This document shows, piece by piece, positions 25,854 to 34,770 of a stretch of DNA of 50,289 bases. The stretch is from an uncultured Collinsella sp. (GTDB lineage: Bacteria > Actinomycetota > Coriobacteriia > Coriobacteriales > Coriobacteriaceae). Numbering within the stretch: the first letter of the stretch is position 1; every line of letters begins with the position of its first letter. Location of the stretch: assembly GCA_947642445.1 (NCBI GenBank), contig CANRSF010000016.1, forward strand, positions 1 to 50,289. The letters run 5' to 3'. Made by a program: the position numbers and the translations under genes. A model generated the notes under the pieces. That model made no database searches, had not been told where the DNA came from, and worked only from the letters and a program-made list of their open reading frames with translations.

Positions 25854-27887
25854 GTGCGAGAATTCCACATCCATGGCGACAACGTTATCGAATGTGAGCG
25901 CATGATTGAGTATATCGAGAAAGGTCTCAATGGGGCACATGTGACTTATTCTTTCGCATCGCCCGCATGCCCCCAGGTCACAATGTCTTTTCCTAGGGAC
26001 GACACTAACCAATCCGTAAAATTCCTTCTGTATCCAGGATTCAACAAAACGAACGGTTCTCGCTGGAAAAGCGATATTTATGAGCCACTTAAGAAAAATG
26101 GCAGCATATTGGATGAAACTCCCGATGCCCTCATCACCAGAATTAATAATTCTGGTGATGAGGAAGTGCTTGTAGCGATTGAGTTCTGCAGCGCCCTCCA
26201 GGCAGGAAATCAGGCATGGCAAAGAAGCGGAAGGGCTTTTTCCACATCTAGAAGCGGCTGTCCTTATTTGTACATTGTCGATTTCGTAAAATATGAACTA
26301 GACAAACAAACTAGGCAACGTAAAGCCCTGCGCTTCCCCAATCCTGCTGTTGTCTACAGCTATATTAATCATTCAAACAATTCAGGCGTATTTTGTACCC
26401 AGGTATACGTCAGAGCCGAGGAGTTCCAGCCTTCCTTTGATTCTGATTTGTCTGGTTTTTCAGATGATTATTTTGGGGACGAAGCATTTTCTCAATATCT
26501 GGTTGCCAAGCTTTTGGGAGAACCTACGCATCAGATTGAATGCCTCCTACTCGAGAAGAATATGAAGGTGGTTGATTTTTTAACGTCACGCTCCGGTGAC
26601 ACCAATTGCTTCAAAAAGAGCGACTGGGATTTTCTCTATCGGTCCAAGCGGGATGTAATTGAATACGCGGCAGTAAATGGAAGCTTCTCATGCTCAAAGA
26701 AAATAGCAAACAAATCAGTTAGTTCAGAATCCGTCTTAGAATTTCGTGACCTTGTAAAAGAAATGAGTGTAGGTATAGGGTCACAGGATCTTCCGATCGG
26801 CATCATCTCAAAAAATAATCTGGATTTATTTAAACACCGGGCAAAAGCTATTTATCCAGAAAAACCAAATATTGATTCCATACCATGCGATTCGAACTTG
26901 ATTGTTTGCCTCATTAAGGGATTTAAGCCCAGAGGCGACGACAACCGACCCGATCGTGGCCTTCTCCCCCTTGTTGCAATGTTATCCAATACGCGCCAGA
27001 ATGTGCTTACTTTCATATATGGTCCGTTATTAGATACCAGCTATAAGCAGCTGCTTACGGATCCTAAAAAACTTGCTGGAAGAAATGGTTTATGGAAGGC
27101 CGTCCTTTCTTTGAGTGATTACATCTTGCTGGATTGTCCCGTTCTTCACGGAGCAACGAACTCCACACAACAATTTCTGTGCAACACGGGCTTAAAAGAC
27201 CAATTGCTTAAGGTGCCCAAAAGCCATACTCTAAGTATGAGCAAAATACCCTCGGAGCCATGTGCATATTCCGAGGACGATGTAGATACCGCGCTTCATG
27301 TCCTCTTTAGCAAATCATTAAAGATTGGGTCTTTCGAGTGTATGTGCAATCCTCCAGGAGGAGATTGGAGTGGTTTCTCTGTTAAACGTAATAATATCGA
27401 ATATCGATGGTTATCTCTTCCGCGAGTAAGTAACGGAGGAAAGAGGCCGGACCATATTGCAGAAATTTTTGGCTTGGGTGATAAGCCAATTCTGCTTGTT
27501 GTCGAATCAAAGGGTCAGGCTAAAGACCTAGAAGCCAGTGTCGGCACTCAACTCATTAAATATATTGACTGGCTTATGAAAAGCACTCCAAGCGCAGAAA
27601 GGGCCGATAGCCATACTGGAGAGTGGACGATATCCCATTCCCGCGTCTCACCGGGTGACTATACGTTCATTTCCGCAGGCGCATTTCTTAGGAATGCCAA
27701 TAACGACTATCAAAGCATTCTCTCCAAAAGTTCTTGCGACATCCTGTTTGACGTCGATCCGATCCCGACTGCTGCAAAATGGTCGATTCAAGCTATATCC
27801 AAAAATGAAACAGCATTAAAAATTGCTAAAGAAATTGGTAAATCCCTCGCGATTGAGTCATTTGATTATCGCGTAATAGACCTCTAG
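25854..27887 (+). CDS. Type II restriction endonuclease
   Basis: The 677-residue protein carries a PD-(D/E)XK active site: P532-D533 in RPDHIAEIF, and E551-S552-K553 in LLVVESKG. An earlier block VAIEFCSALQAGNQAWQRSG is also conserved-looking. The start is GTG at 25854 because GGGAGGAG lies 6-7 bases before it; the open frame begins at 25803 without a site. The gene converges on two DNA methyltransferase genes, with stop codons overlapping in CTAG (27884-27887). This identifies it as the cutting partner of a restriction-modification system. The target site cannot be read. Base composition is visibly more AT-rich than the flanks, which suggests recent acquisition. Confidence 0.8.
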   Translation: MREFHIHGDNVIECERMIEYIEKGLNGAHVTYSFASPACPQVTMSFPRDDTNQSVKFLLYPGFNKTNGSRWKSDIYEPLKKNGSILDETPDALITRINNSGDEEVLVAIEFCSALQAGNQAWQRSGRAFSTSRSGCPYLYIVDFVKYELDKQTRQRKALRFPNPAVVYSYINHSNNSGVFCTQVYVRAEEFQPSFDSDLSGFSDDYFGDEAFSQYLVAKLLGEPTHQIECLLLEKNMKVVDFLTSRSGDTNCFKKSDWDFLYRSKRDVIEYAAVNGSFSCSKKIANKSVSSESVLEFRDLVKEMSVGIGSQDLPIGIISKNNLDLFKHRAKAIYPEKPNIDSIPCDSNLIVCLIKGFKPRGDDNRPDRGLLPLVAMLSNTRQNVLTFIYGPLLDTSYKQLLTDPKKLAGRNGLWKAVLSLSDYILLDCPVLHGATNSTQQFLCNTGLKDQLLKVPKSHTLSMSKIPSEPCAYSEDDVDTALHVLFSKSLKIGSFECMCNPPGGDWSGFSVKRNNIEYRWLSLPRVSNGGKRPDHIAEIFGLGDKPILLVVESKGQAKDLEASVGTQLIKYIDWLMKSTPSAERADSHTGEWTISHSRVSPGDYTFISAGAFLRNANNDYQSILSKSSCDILFDVDPIPTAAKWSIQAISKNETALKIAKEIGKSLAIESFDYRVIDL

Positions 27888-28690
27888 TAGTTTAGGTACA
27901 ACGATTCGTAAACCTGTTCCGATATTTTATCCTGAACCTTCTTAAATGCGGAATTGCCAGACGCAAGCATCTCCTTACGTTTGTACAATTCTTTGGGAAT
28001 AGGAGCCGAGTAATCTTTGTCGCCTCGGTATCCATCAAAGGACAGAGCGTATTTAACGCCGCGCATGTTGAGGTCTTCGAGACAGGACAAGAATTCCGAG
28101 AACTCAATTCCTCCGTAATACCTGCCTTTCGTGTTGAGATAAGGAGGGTCAAGGTAGACGAAGTCTCCCTTTGAGGCATCCGCGATCGTAATTCGATAAT
28201 CGGCATTAAGGAATTCCACTCCTTGAATTCTCTCGGACCAGGAATCAACGATCGGCTTAAGCCGATCCGGATTTATGCCTGGGCGGGAGTGATGAAGTGA
28301 ATTGTTGAATTCGCCTTTTGCATTGAATCGAATTAATCCGTTGACGCAAGTTCTAGAAAGAAAAAACAAACTTCTAGGGTCCTGCGTTTTATTAAAATGA
28401 TCCCTTATTTCATAGAAAACGGGATGTCCTTCTTCTTGTAGTCGCAACCAATCTTTTCGATATTGATCGATTAGGGAATCGGGGGCGGATTGTATGACCT
28501 TCCATAGATCAATCAGTGGAGAACAGATATCGCCACATATTGCAGCGGGAGGATTTAGCGCATAAAGAATCGAACCACCTCCAATGAATGGTTCGAAATA
28601 CGTACGATAAGAGTCTGGAGCGAGCGAGACAATAGTCGAAGCCTGAGAGCGTTTGCTTCCGCTCCATTTAATGACCGGCTTAAAATTCAT
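27884..28690 (-). CDS. DNA adenine methyltransferase, Dam/D12 class
   Basis: The 268-residue N6-adenine methyltransferase of the alpha (D12) group has motif I FEPFIGGGS (32-40) near the N-terminus and motif IV DPPY at 181-184. KWSGSKR at 8-14 is the usual lead-in. It protects one strand of the target recognised by the neighbouring endonuclease. The ATG at 28690 overlaps the stop of the other methyltransferase (TAATG), with AGAAAGGAA upstream, so the two are co-translated. It is AT-rich like its partners. Confidence 0.88.
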   Translation of the reverse strand: MNFKPVIKWSGSKRSQASTIVSLAPDSYRTYFEPFIGGGSILYALNPPAAICGDICSPLIDLWKVIQSAPDSLIDQYRKDWLRLQEEGHPVFYEIRDHFNKTQDPRSLFFLSRTCVNGLIRFNAKGEFNNSLHHSRPGINPDRLKPIVDSWSERIQGVEFLNADYRITIADASKGDFVYLDPPYLNTKGRYYGGIEFSEFLSCLEDLNMRGVKYALSFDGYRGDKDYSAPIPKELYKRKEMLASGNSAFKKVQDKISEQVYESLYLNY

Positions 28691-29553
28691 TATTTCCTTT
28701 CTTGAAAAAGAGTCGGATTAATCCTGGAAGAATCTTCTTTTGGAGGAAGCTTCGAACCTCGCTCGGCATTTTCTAGACGCTTCTCTGCAAGCTCAACATA
28801 TTCATCTTCAATTTCGAATCCAATATAGTCTCTTCCGGCAATCTTTGCGGCAACGCACTCGCTTCCGCTTCCGCAAAATGGAGTTAACATCAAATCGCCC
28901 TCTTTTGATGTGAGGCCGACGATTCTTTCTAGCAACCGCAGGGGCTTCTGAGTCGGATGCTTTCCAAACTTGAGCTCAACTTTCGTCTTGTTGTTCGGCA
29001 CATCCCAAACCGTACGCATTTGTTTACCAGGTTTTTTTATCAGATCGCTTTCGAATACTCCGTTTTTGGAATAATCATAGTCGAAGTAATACTGTCTCTT
29101 CTTACCTCCGGAATGGCACCATAATAGAGTTTCGTGACTCGCGGTTAAACGACGGCCGGATAGATTTGGAAATGAATTTCGCTTGAACCAAACAACTTCA
29201 TTGATGATTTCAATTTCAAGCATCTGACAAACCACGTTAATAATCCCAATATTGTGGTAAGTGCCAAATATCCACATTGAACCTGAAGGCTTCAGTATCC
29301 GCTTTGCTTCGGAAATCCACGCGAGGGTAAATTTCCAATACTCTTCGAGCGGCATAGCATCCCAGGATTCCATGACTTTATTCCAGTTGCCGCCCAAGCC
29401 TTTCAGGACAACGCTATTATCCCAGCTCCAGTTGCCTCCTTTTGATAGGTTGTAAGGAGGATCGGCGATAATCAAGTCAACGGAATTATCCGGTAACGAG
29501 GTCATTCCCTCGATGCAATCCATTTTGTAAACGTGATTTAACTCAACCGCCAT
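28690..29553 (-). CDS. DNA methyltransferase, beta group
   Basis: The 287-residue product has DPPY at 31-34 (DLIIADPPYNLS) and motif I near the C-terminus (LTPFCGSGSE, about 238-247). That order marks the beta group, as in DpnA or M.HinfI-like enzymes. Having an alpha and a beta adenine methyltransferase side by side recalls the DpnII arrangement, or type IIS systems where each strand needs its own enzyme. AAGGAGGGGTA stands before the ATG at 29553. It is the first gene of the two-gene methylase operon. Confidence 0.88.
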   Translation of the reverse strand: MAVELNHVYKMDCIEGMTSLPDNSVDLIIADPPYNLSKGGNWSWDNSVVLKGLGGNWNKVMESWDAMPLEEYWKFTLAWISEAKRILKPSGSMWIFGTYHNIGIINVVCQMLEIEIINEVVWFKRNSFPNLSGRRLTASHETLLWCHSGGKKRQYYFDYDYSKNGVFESDLIKKPGKQMRTVWDVPNNKTKVELKFGKHPTQKPLRLLERIVGLTSKEGDLMLTPFCGSGSECVAAKIAGRDYIGFEIEDEYVELAEKRLENAERGSKLPPKEDSSRINPTLFQERK

Positions 29554-29820
29554 TACCCCTCCTTATCTCAAATTAAAGGATTATATCAACAACGTTTCTC
29601 ATTAACTACTGGAAATCCTTGTCTAGTCTCTTGCAGCAGACAAGCGTGCTGTCCAAAATTACCGGCAGCTAGCTGCCTATGGTATGTACCAAGTACCCAT
29701 CCGTAGTGCTTCCGGGATCCGGCTGACCTCAACGCTGCCCAGAGCTGTGTTAGGGCATCGGGCGAGCTTCCGGCTCCTCGGGCTTAACCGCAGCAGACGC
29801 GCTCCGAATCTCGCAAGCGG

Positions 29821-30258
29821 CTATGGCTGAAGCGTCTTTATGTGACCCAATGCACACAACAGTATTGTTCTCTTTTGCTCAAAGTAAGATCGAAGCAACG
29901 CATATATTCCCAAGACAATCAAGAATAGCGCCACAATAATCCGCGCAGCAATTGGATTGCTGGCTATCAGCGCAGACAAATATGCTCCGACCGTAAGAGA
30001 AATAATGATGCCAATCAGACTGAGGGCCCAGCTCGTATAATGCGTTTCAGCAACCGCCTGTTCGATTATTTCACATTTCTTTTTCAGACTGATGTCCTCG
30101 TCAGCTCCAGCGAGAGAGAAATCAATTCTTGAAATCAAATCGATTAATTCTGCCTCACTGTATTCGCTCTTCTTGAATCTTTTAATGAAGAAACCTCCCG
30201 GTCCAGGACCATAGATGAGATGGTTTACACGAAACAGGTCCCTATAGACAATTCCCAT
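29821..30258 (-). CDS. Hypothetical membrane protein, 145 residues
   Basis: A cytoplasmic N-terminal half (MGIVYRDLFRVNHLIYGPGP, then an acidic helix) is followed by two close membrane segments (LSLIGIIISLTVGAYLSALIA and IIVALFLIVLGIYALL) and a short basic tail. TAGGGAGA lies 7 bases before the ATG. The family is not recognised. The 267-base gap before the methylase operon (29554-29820) shows no gene or RNA I can identify. Confidence 0.65.
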   Translation of the reverse strand: MGIVYRDLFRVNHLIYGPGPGGFFIKRFKKSEYSEAELIDLISRIDFSLAGADEDISLKKKCEIIEQAVAETHYTSWALSLIGIIISLTVGAYLSALIASNPIAARIIVALFLIVLGIYALLRSYFEQKRTILLCALGHIKTLQP

Positions 30259-30336
30259 TGCAATCTCCCTAAATTCCAGTCAGATATGTTCTATCATTTC
30301 GTGTGGACAGATTTTTATCGGACTGCTGGCAACCAT

Positions 30337-30440
30337 TCACTGGGTCATCCCGTTCAGCAAATCCTCGTTCAATTGCGCCCCGTGTCTTACATACCCACGC
30401 TCGAGCTTGCCTCCAAGCCTCGAGGCGTTGCGCTTTGCAA
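30337..30440 (-). pseudogene. Remnant of a paralogue of the 275-residue protein
   Basis: The minus strand gives AKRNASRLGGKLERGYVRHG and a few more residues to a stop. The intact gene at 31629 ends TKRCAAELGMKLERGYEKRG, so this is a decayed copy of its C-terminus. The rest of 30259-30725 holds a TGTCCACACG site at 30300-30310 and, at 30560-30720, an open but unrecognised plus-strand stretch without a start site. Confidence 0.6.
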
Positions 30441-30725
30441 AGCGGAAATCGAATTCTCGACGGAAATGGAGCAGATTCACATTCCCCATGTCCAGAGACA
30501 TGGCCCTCGTGATTACCCGCCCAACCATCAATGACCACGATGTTCAAAAGCGGTGACTATTCGGAGCGCTTCTTAGTGAGCATCAAGAGGCACCCACGCA
30601 GAAGGAGCGCATAGCCTCAGCACTGGAGGTGACTGGCGCTGGCATCCGGATCGACCGCATTGACGAGATTTTAATGTCCGGGCGATGGGTTAGAATCCGA
30701 TTGGGGACTAGAGAAAGACAGCGCC

Positions 30726-31478
30726 ATGGATGAAAGCAACAACAAACACCAGAACGAGCGGGATCAGGACCCCGGTTTCGCTCCCACTGTAAGCGGCGGC
30801 AGCACAACGCCCCTGAAGCGAAAGGCCACCATCGGCGCGGCAGTCGCGCTCGTCGTCGCGGGGCTCGGGCTCGGCGGCGCATGGGTGGCCGGCGCCTTCG
30901 CCCCCAAACCCGAGGCCACCGAAGCCGGTGGCACGCTCGCGGGAGACGACGGCAAGGACGTGGCGGACAAGGCCGCCGACAACGCCTCCAAGGCACCTGC
31001 CGCCGATAAGGAGAAGGTGGTGGAGGCGGACGCCGTGGCCGATGGTACCGCGAGGGCTGAGGACAAGGGGGCCGATGCGGAGAAGCCGTCGACGGGCTCG
31101 GACTCCTCGCCGTCCAAGTCGGACTCAAAGCCCTCTTCCGGCTCCACCAATAAGCCCAACCATGAGCATGAGTGGCAGGCTCCGTACCGCACTGAACCGG
31201 TATACACCACCGAAACCTATACCCTTGTCGACCAGAAGGCGTGGGACGAACAGGTTCGTAGCGGTAGCCATTTCCTGTTCTCGGACGGCCACATTTGCTA
31301 TGACGGTATAGAAGCAATGAATTATCAGTTTGATACTGGCTGTTCTTATTCTGTAGTGGATGACTACAAGACAATCCACCATGAGGCGATTACGCATCAG
31401 GAGACGCGTCAGGTAGAGACCGGGACCAAGCAGGTCCTCACGGGCTACCGCTGCCCCGGGTGCGGCGCCGTGAAATAG
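30726..31478 (+). CDS. Membrane-anchored protein with a C-terminal CPGCG
   Basis: In the 250-residue product a 31-residue cytoplasmic part with KRK precedes one membrane segment (AAVALVVAGLGLGGAWVAGAF, about 36-56). A long Ala/Asp/Lys/Ser linker follows (about 60-145), then a C-terminal domain rich in Glu, Tyr and Thr, ending YRCPGCGAVK. The last Cys pair, with C198 and C208 upstream (HICYD, TGCSY), could bind zinc. The protein is probably displayed outside the membrane. The function is unknown. The start is the first ATG after AAAGACAGCGCC, a weak ribosome site. Confidence 0.65.
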   Translation: MDESNNKHQNERDQDPGFAPTVSGGSTTPLKRKATIGAAVALVVAGLGLGGAWVAGAFAPKPEATEAGGTLAGDDGKDVADKAADNASKAPAADKEKVVEADAVADGTARAEDKGADAEKPSTGSDSSPSKSDSKPSSGSTNKPNHEHEWQAPYRTEPVYTTETYTLVDQKAWDEQVRSGSHFLFSDGHICYDGIEAMNYQFDTGCSYSVVDDYKTIHHEAITHQETRQVETGTKQVLTGYRCPGCGAVK

Positions 31479-31628
31479 CCCGTAGACACGCGTCCCATGC
31501 GTGATTTCGACGGGGACTGGGCTCGGAGACGCCCCACCCCATACGCCTGCTCCGTCGACCCCAGCAGGGCCCCGTGCGATTCGGCCGCTGCCTTCAAAGG
31601 CGATGGGAACAGCACTCGCCGCCTTTCC

Positions 31629-32456
31629 TCATTCGTCGGTGAACGGTTGAAACAGCGGCACTTCCCCGCGCTTCTCATACCCGCGCTCGAGCTTCATCCC
31701 AAGCTCCGCAGCGCAGCGCTTCGTTTCCTCGGTAAACAGGTCATCGATTGCCCTGTCAATTCGCACGCAGGTCTCGAAATGCTCGTCCTTCCAGGGCAGA
31801 TTGAGCCCCAGGCTCGTATCCCAATAGCCGCCGAGCTTTGCGTTGATTACCTCCTCGGGATACAGCACGTCTTGGCGAATACCTTCGATCGCCTCGTCCT
31901 CGTCCATGTCGCAGGCTGCATCGTCCTTCTTGAGACACGTGCGCAGCTCCTTTTGCTCGCGGATGCGATGCAGCGCGCTGGCGCACACCACAGCCAAAAA
32001 GCGATAACGTTCGCATAGGTCCCATTCGCCGCCGAGCCATACGCGATAGCCCAGAACGACGCTTGTGGGCTCCTCGTTGAGCAGGAACAGGTCCCACGGA
32101 TACACTTCAGCGCACGCGTCCTCTCCCAGCTTTTGCGCGCCACCGCGCGTAAAAGCGCACGGCTCTACGTCGTAATAGCCAAAGCCGTGGTCCGCATTGC
32201 GACGATTGATGACATGCTTGGGCAACAGGACGATCTTGTCGCTGGGCTCGGGATCTATCTTCCGCAGCTTTTTGATCTTGCGGCGGGCGCGCTTTAGGTC
32301 GCGCTCGTTATCGACACGGCCACGGTCATCCGGCTTGCCGCCGTATCGCAGGGCAACCTCGGGTGCCAGGATCTTTGTGTCAGCAGCGCACAGCAGGTCG
32401 CTCACGGTGGGCAGATCTTCCCACTCAATACCGTCGACATCCCAAATCCTACTCAT
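31629..32456 (-). CDS. Hypothetical protein, 275 residues
   Basis: A soluble protein starting MSRIWDVDGIEWEDLPTVSD, with a basic segment RDLKRARRKIKKLRK near residue 55 and no recognised family. AGAGGTTGAAC before the ATG at 32456 decides the start; a TTG two codons earlier is the only other in-frame choice nearby. A truncated paralogue lies at 30337. It is on the same strand as clpP-like and virD4-like genes, but spacing does not prove an operon. Confidence 0.6.
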   Translation of the reverse strand: MSRIWDVDGIEWEDLPTVSDLLCAADTKILAPEVALRYGGKPDDRGRVDNERDLKRARRKIKKLRKIDPEPSDKIVLLPKHVINRRNADHGFGYYDVEPCAFTRGGAQKLGEDACAEVYPWDLFLLNEEPTSVVLGYRVWLGGEWDLCERYRFLAVVCASALHRIREQKELRTCLKKDDAACDMDEDEAIEGIRQDVLYPEEVINAKLGGYWDTSLGLNLPWKDEHFETCVRIDRAIDDLFTEETKRCAAELGMKLERGYEKRGEVPLFQPFTDE

Positions 32457-32530
32457 GTTCAACCTCTTTCTGGCTGTTCAACTACGTGCTCATTCGCCCT
32501 GTTTAACGTGCTTGTAGGGCATATGCCCCG

Positions 32531-33133
32531 CTAGAGCGCCTTCTTACTCGGAGCAATCACCTCGTCCACCAGGCCCAGCTCCAGGGCGCGCTTGGCGTTG
32601 CACCAGCAGTCGCGCTCGGTGAGCTCGTGGAACTCCTGCGCGCTCAGGTTGCCATGCTCGGCCAGCAGCTCGTCCAGCTCGGCGCGCATGGCCGCTGTAT
32701 GCTGGGCCACAATCTCGATATCGGTCTGCTGCGCCATGCCTGTGCCGCCCATCAGTTGGTGGATGAGCACCTGCGTGTGGCGGTACACCTGGCGGTGGTC
32801 GCCGCAGGCCAGGATCACCGCGGCCATCGAGGCCACGACGCCCTCGCCCACCGTGATCACGGGGCAGTCGAGCGACTGCATGGTGTCGATGAGCGCCAGC
32901 CCCGCCGTAACGCTGCCGCCCGGGCTGTTGATGATGAGGGTGATGGGCTCGGCCGCGCTTTGATGTTCCAGCACCAGCATGGACTTAATGAGGCCGTTGC
33001 AGGTTAGGTCGTTGACCTCGCCCTCCAGCAGCAGCACGCGACTGTTGAGCAGCTCGCTTGCCATATCTACGGCGGCAACGCGACCGTCCTTAGACTTCTT
33101 GATGATGCTGGGTTCACGATACATAACGGACAT
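32531..33133 (-). CDS. Locus B: ClpP-like serine protease
   Basis: The 200-residue ClpP-family peptidase has its triad readable as Ser102 (VVASMAA), His125 (IHQLMGG) and Asp175 (ERDCWCNA), with the oxyanion strand INSPGGSV (69-76). It lacks the usual HQP and differs from housekeeping ClpP in several conserved blocks. In the cell it would need a Clp ATPase partner, and no ClpX or ClpA gene adjoins it; the only candidate in this window is the ClpX-like protein at 16457. AGAAGGGAAT precedes the ATG. It lies downstream of the VirD4-like gene on the same strand with a 114-base gap. Confidence 0.85.
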   Translation of the reverse strand: MSVMYREPSIIKKSKDGRVAAVDMASELLNSRVLLLEGEVNDLTCNGLIKSMLVLEHQSAAEPITLIINSPGGSVTAGLALIDTMQSLDCPVITVGEGVVASMAAVILACGDHRQVYRHTQVLIHQLMGGTGMAQQTDIEIVAQHTAAMRAELDELLAEHGNLSAQEFHELTERDCWCNAKRALELGLVDEVIAPSKKAL

Positions 33134-33247
33134 GGTAATTCCCTTCTAAACGGAATCGGTAAGGAGGCAAAACGGGGCCGCACGGTTTACGGCTAATGGA
33201 AGCCATGCGGCCAAATAAGCAAGATGGAGCACGCGAAGCCGCAAGGA

Positions 33248-34732
33248 CTAATCCCTCAGCCACTTGGCCGCATTGGGATGATCACCGCAAAAATACTTCT
33301 TGGCACGGAAGGGGCGCATGCCGGTCACTTTGACCAGACAATCGGCGCGCGGCATAAGCCCCACCTCGCCCGGGGTTATCACGCAACCGCGCACATCGAC
33401 GGCAGTGCGCTCGGCGCCCACATAGTTGGTGCCCAAAACCGACTCGCCACACAGCTCGCTTATGTAGTTCTGCGTCGCGATGTTGCTGCCGCCGCCCATG
33501 TAGACCAAGCTGTCGCAGTTATCGAGGATGGTATGAGCTGTGGTTTCGCCATACACACCATCGAGCTGGCTCAACGACTGCGCGCACATCAAAAAGCTCA
33601 TGCCACGGCTGCGCACGGTCGCAATACTCCGCTCAAAATCGGGGATGCGGCCCACGTTGGGAAACTCATCCAGAATAAACTGCACGCGGCGCTGCAAATG
33701 CCCACTAGGGCTGGCGTCGGCGCGGCGCTGGGCCAGGTTAAACAGCTGCTTAAGGGCAACGTTGGCAAGCCATGCATTGGTCGAGTCGTTGTCGCTCACC
33801 TTAAGATCGATTACGCGCTTGCCCTCGTCGATACGGTCAAGACGCATTTCATCTTTCTCATAGACGCGCATGAGCTGGGGAGTCTTAAGCCGCGAGATGG
33901 TCGCATTGAGTGTGATCAGAATACTCTTAAGCGTCCTATCGGCTGCTCCGCGAAAATCGCGGTACTGCTCAACGCCATACAGGTCCGCGTTCGCCGACTC
34001 ATACCTGCCAAGAAATTCCTTGGACTCCACCTGCCCCACAAGGTAGTCCAACGGAAATCGGCCCTCGCCATCTCCCGTGACCTTGATGAGCGCGGCCAGC
34101 TTAAAGACGTTGTTCATCTTAAGGTAGCGGCGCGGAGCCGTGGGATCCCCACCCGGCGCAAATGTGCCGGCAAGGCACTCCAAAAGGAACAGGATTCCAA
34201 TAATCGCTCGGAGCAGCAGATCGCTCGCGTTGTCCCAAAACGGGTCGTTCCTAAAGCTGCGCCCATCAGGATCGACCCCCTCCATGATTGCCGCCACTGT
34301 GGTGGGGATATCCTCGACATCCATCACGTAACGCAGAGGGTCGTATCCGGCCGACCGCTCGTGATTAACAGTATCGAGAACCGTTACCTCGTAGCCGTCC
34401 TCTTCAAAGCCTTTCCCCGTACGGCGCAGCAGCTCACCCTTGGTGTCTGTGACCACATAACAGCATTCGTGGTGATTGAGCAGGTTGGGCAAAACGAAAC
34501 TCGCCGTTTTGCCGCTGCCGGTTCCGCCAAAGACAAACACGTTGTTGGACACGCTCGTCTCCCAGTGCTTATCGCCCTCGTAAAAAGCAACCGTGGCACC
34601 GTGCGCCAAGATCACATCGCGCTGCTCATCGCCGGACGACAGCGCCTGCATTTCCTCCTTGGTCGCCCACTTCTTGGCTTGATACTCCGTTTGCTGTGCG
34701 GCCTCGTAGCCGTACATCTTAATGACCGACAT
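33248..34732 (-). CDS. Locus B: VirD4/TraG-family coupling ATPase
   Basis: The 494-residue product has Walker A GGTGSGKT (about 58-65), VTDTKGELL after it, Walker B QFILDEFPN, and the family block SIATVRSRGMSFLMCAQSLSQL. These are the marks of conjugative coupling proteins (T4CP), hexameric DNA-pumping ATPases at the membrane. No N-terminal membrane segments are visible, and no relaxase, VirB4 or other transfer gene is nearby, so it is an orphan. The start at 34732 has AAAGGGG 8 bases upstream. It follows the 305-residue gene by 38 bases. Confidence 0.85.
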   Translation of the reverse strand: MSVIKMYGYEAAQQTEYQAKKWATKEEMQALSSGDEQRDVILAHGATVAFYEGDKHWETSVSNNVFVFGGTGSGKTASFVLPNLLNHHECCYVVTDTKGELLRRTGKGFEEDGYEVTVLDTVNHERSAGYDPLRYVMDVEDIPTTVAAIMEGVDPDGRSFRNDPFWDNASDLLLRAIIGILFLLECLAGTFAPGGDPTAPRRYLKMNNVFKLAALIKVTGDGEGRFPLDYLVGQVESKEFLGRYESANADLYGVEQYRDFRGAADRTLKSILITLNATISRLKTPQLMRVYEKDEMRLDRIDEGKRVIDLKVSDNDSTNAWLANVALKQLFNLAQRRADASPSGHLQRRVQFILDEFPNVGRIPDFERSIATVRSRGMSFLMCAQSLSQLDGVYGETTAHTILDNCDSLVYMGGGSNIATQNYISELCGESVLGTNYVGAERTAVDVRGCVITPGEVGLMPRADCLVKVTGMRPFRAKKYFCGDHPNAAKWLRD

Positions 34733-34770
34733 GTCACGGCCCCTTTCTTGTCGATGGTTCTGCGTAGTTG

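Noticed and set aside
29554..29820. GC-rich stretch upstream of the methylase operon with a GGAAGC-containing segment that recalls SRP RNA
   Set aside because: The conserved SRP core (GTCAGGTCCGGAAGGAAGCAGC-like, in parts) does not match and no consistent fold could be traced.
30560..30725. Open plus-strand stretch before the 250-residue gene
   Set aside because: It has no start codon with a ribosome site and no recognisable domain; it may be a remnant but cannot be assigned.
33174..33213. GGCCGCA/TGCGGCC hairpin between the VirD4-like and ClpP-like genes as a terminator
   Set aside because: The loop is long and no T run follows in either direction, so I did not use it to split the operon.
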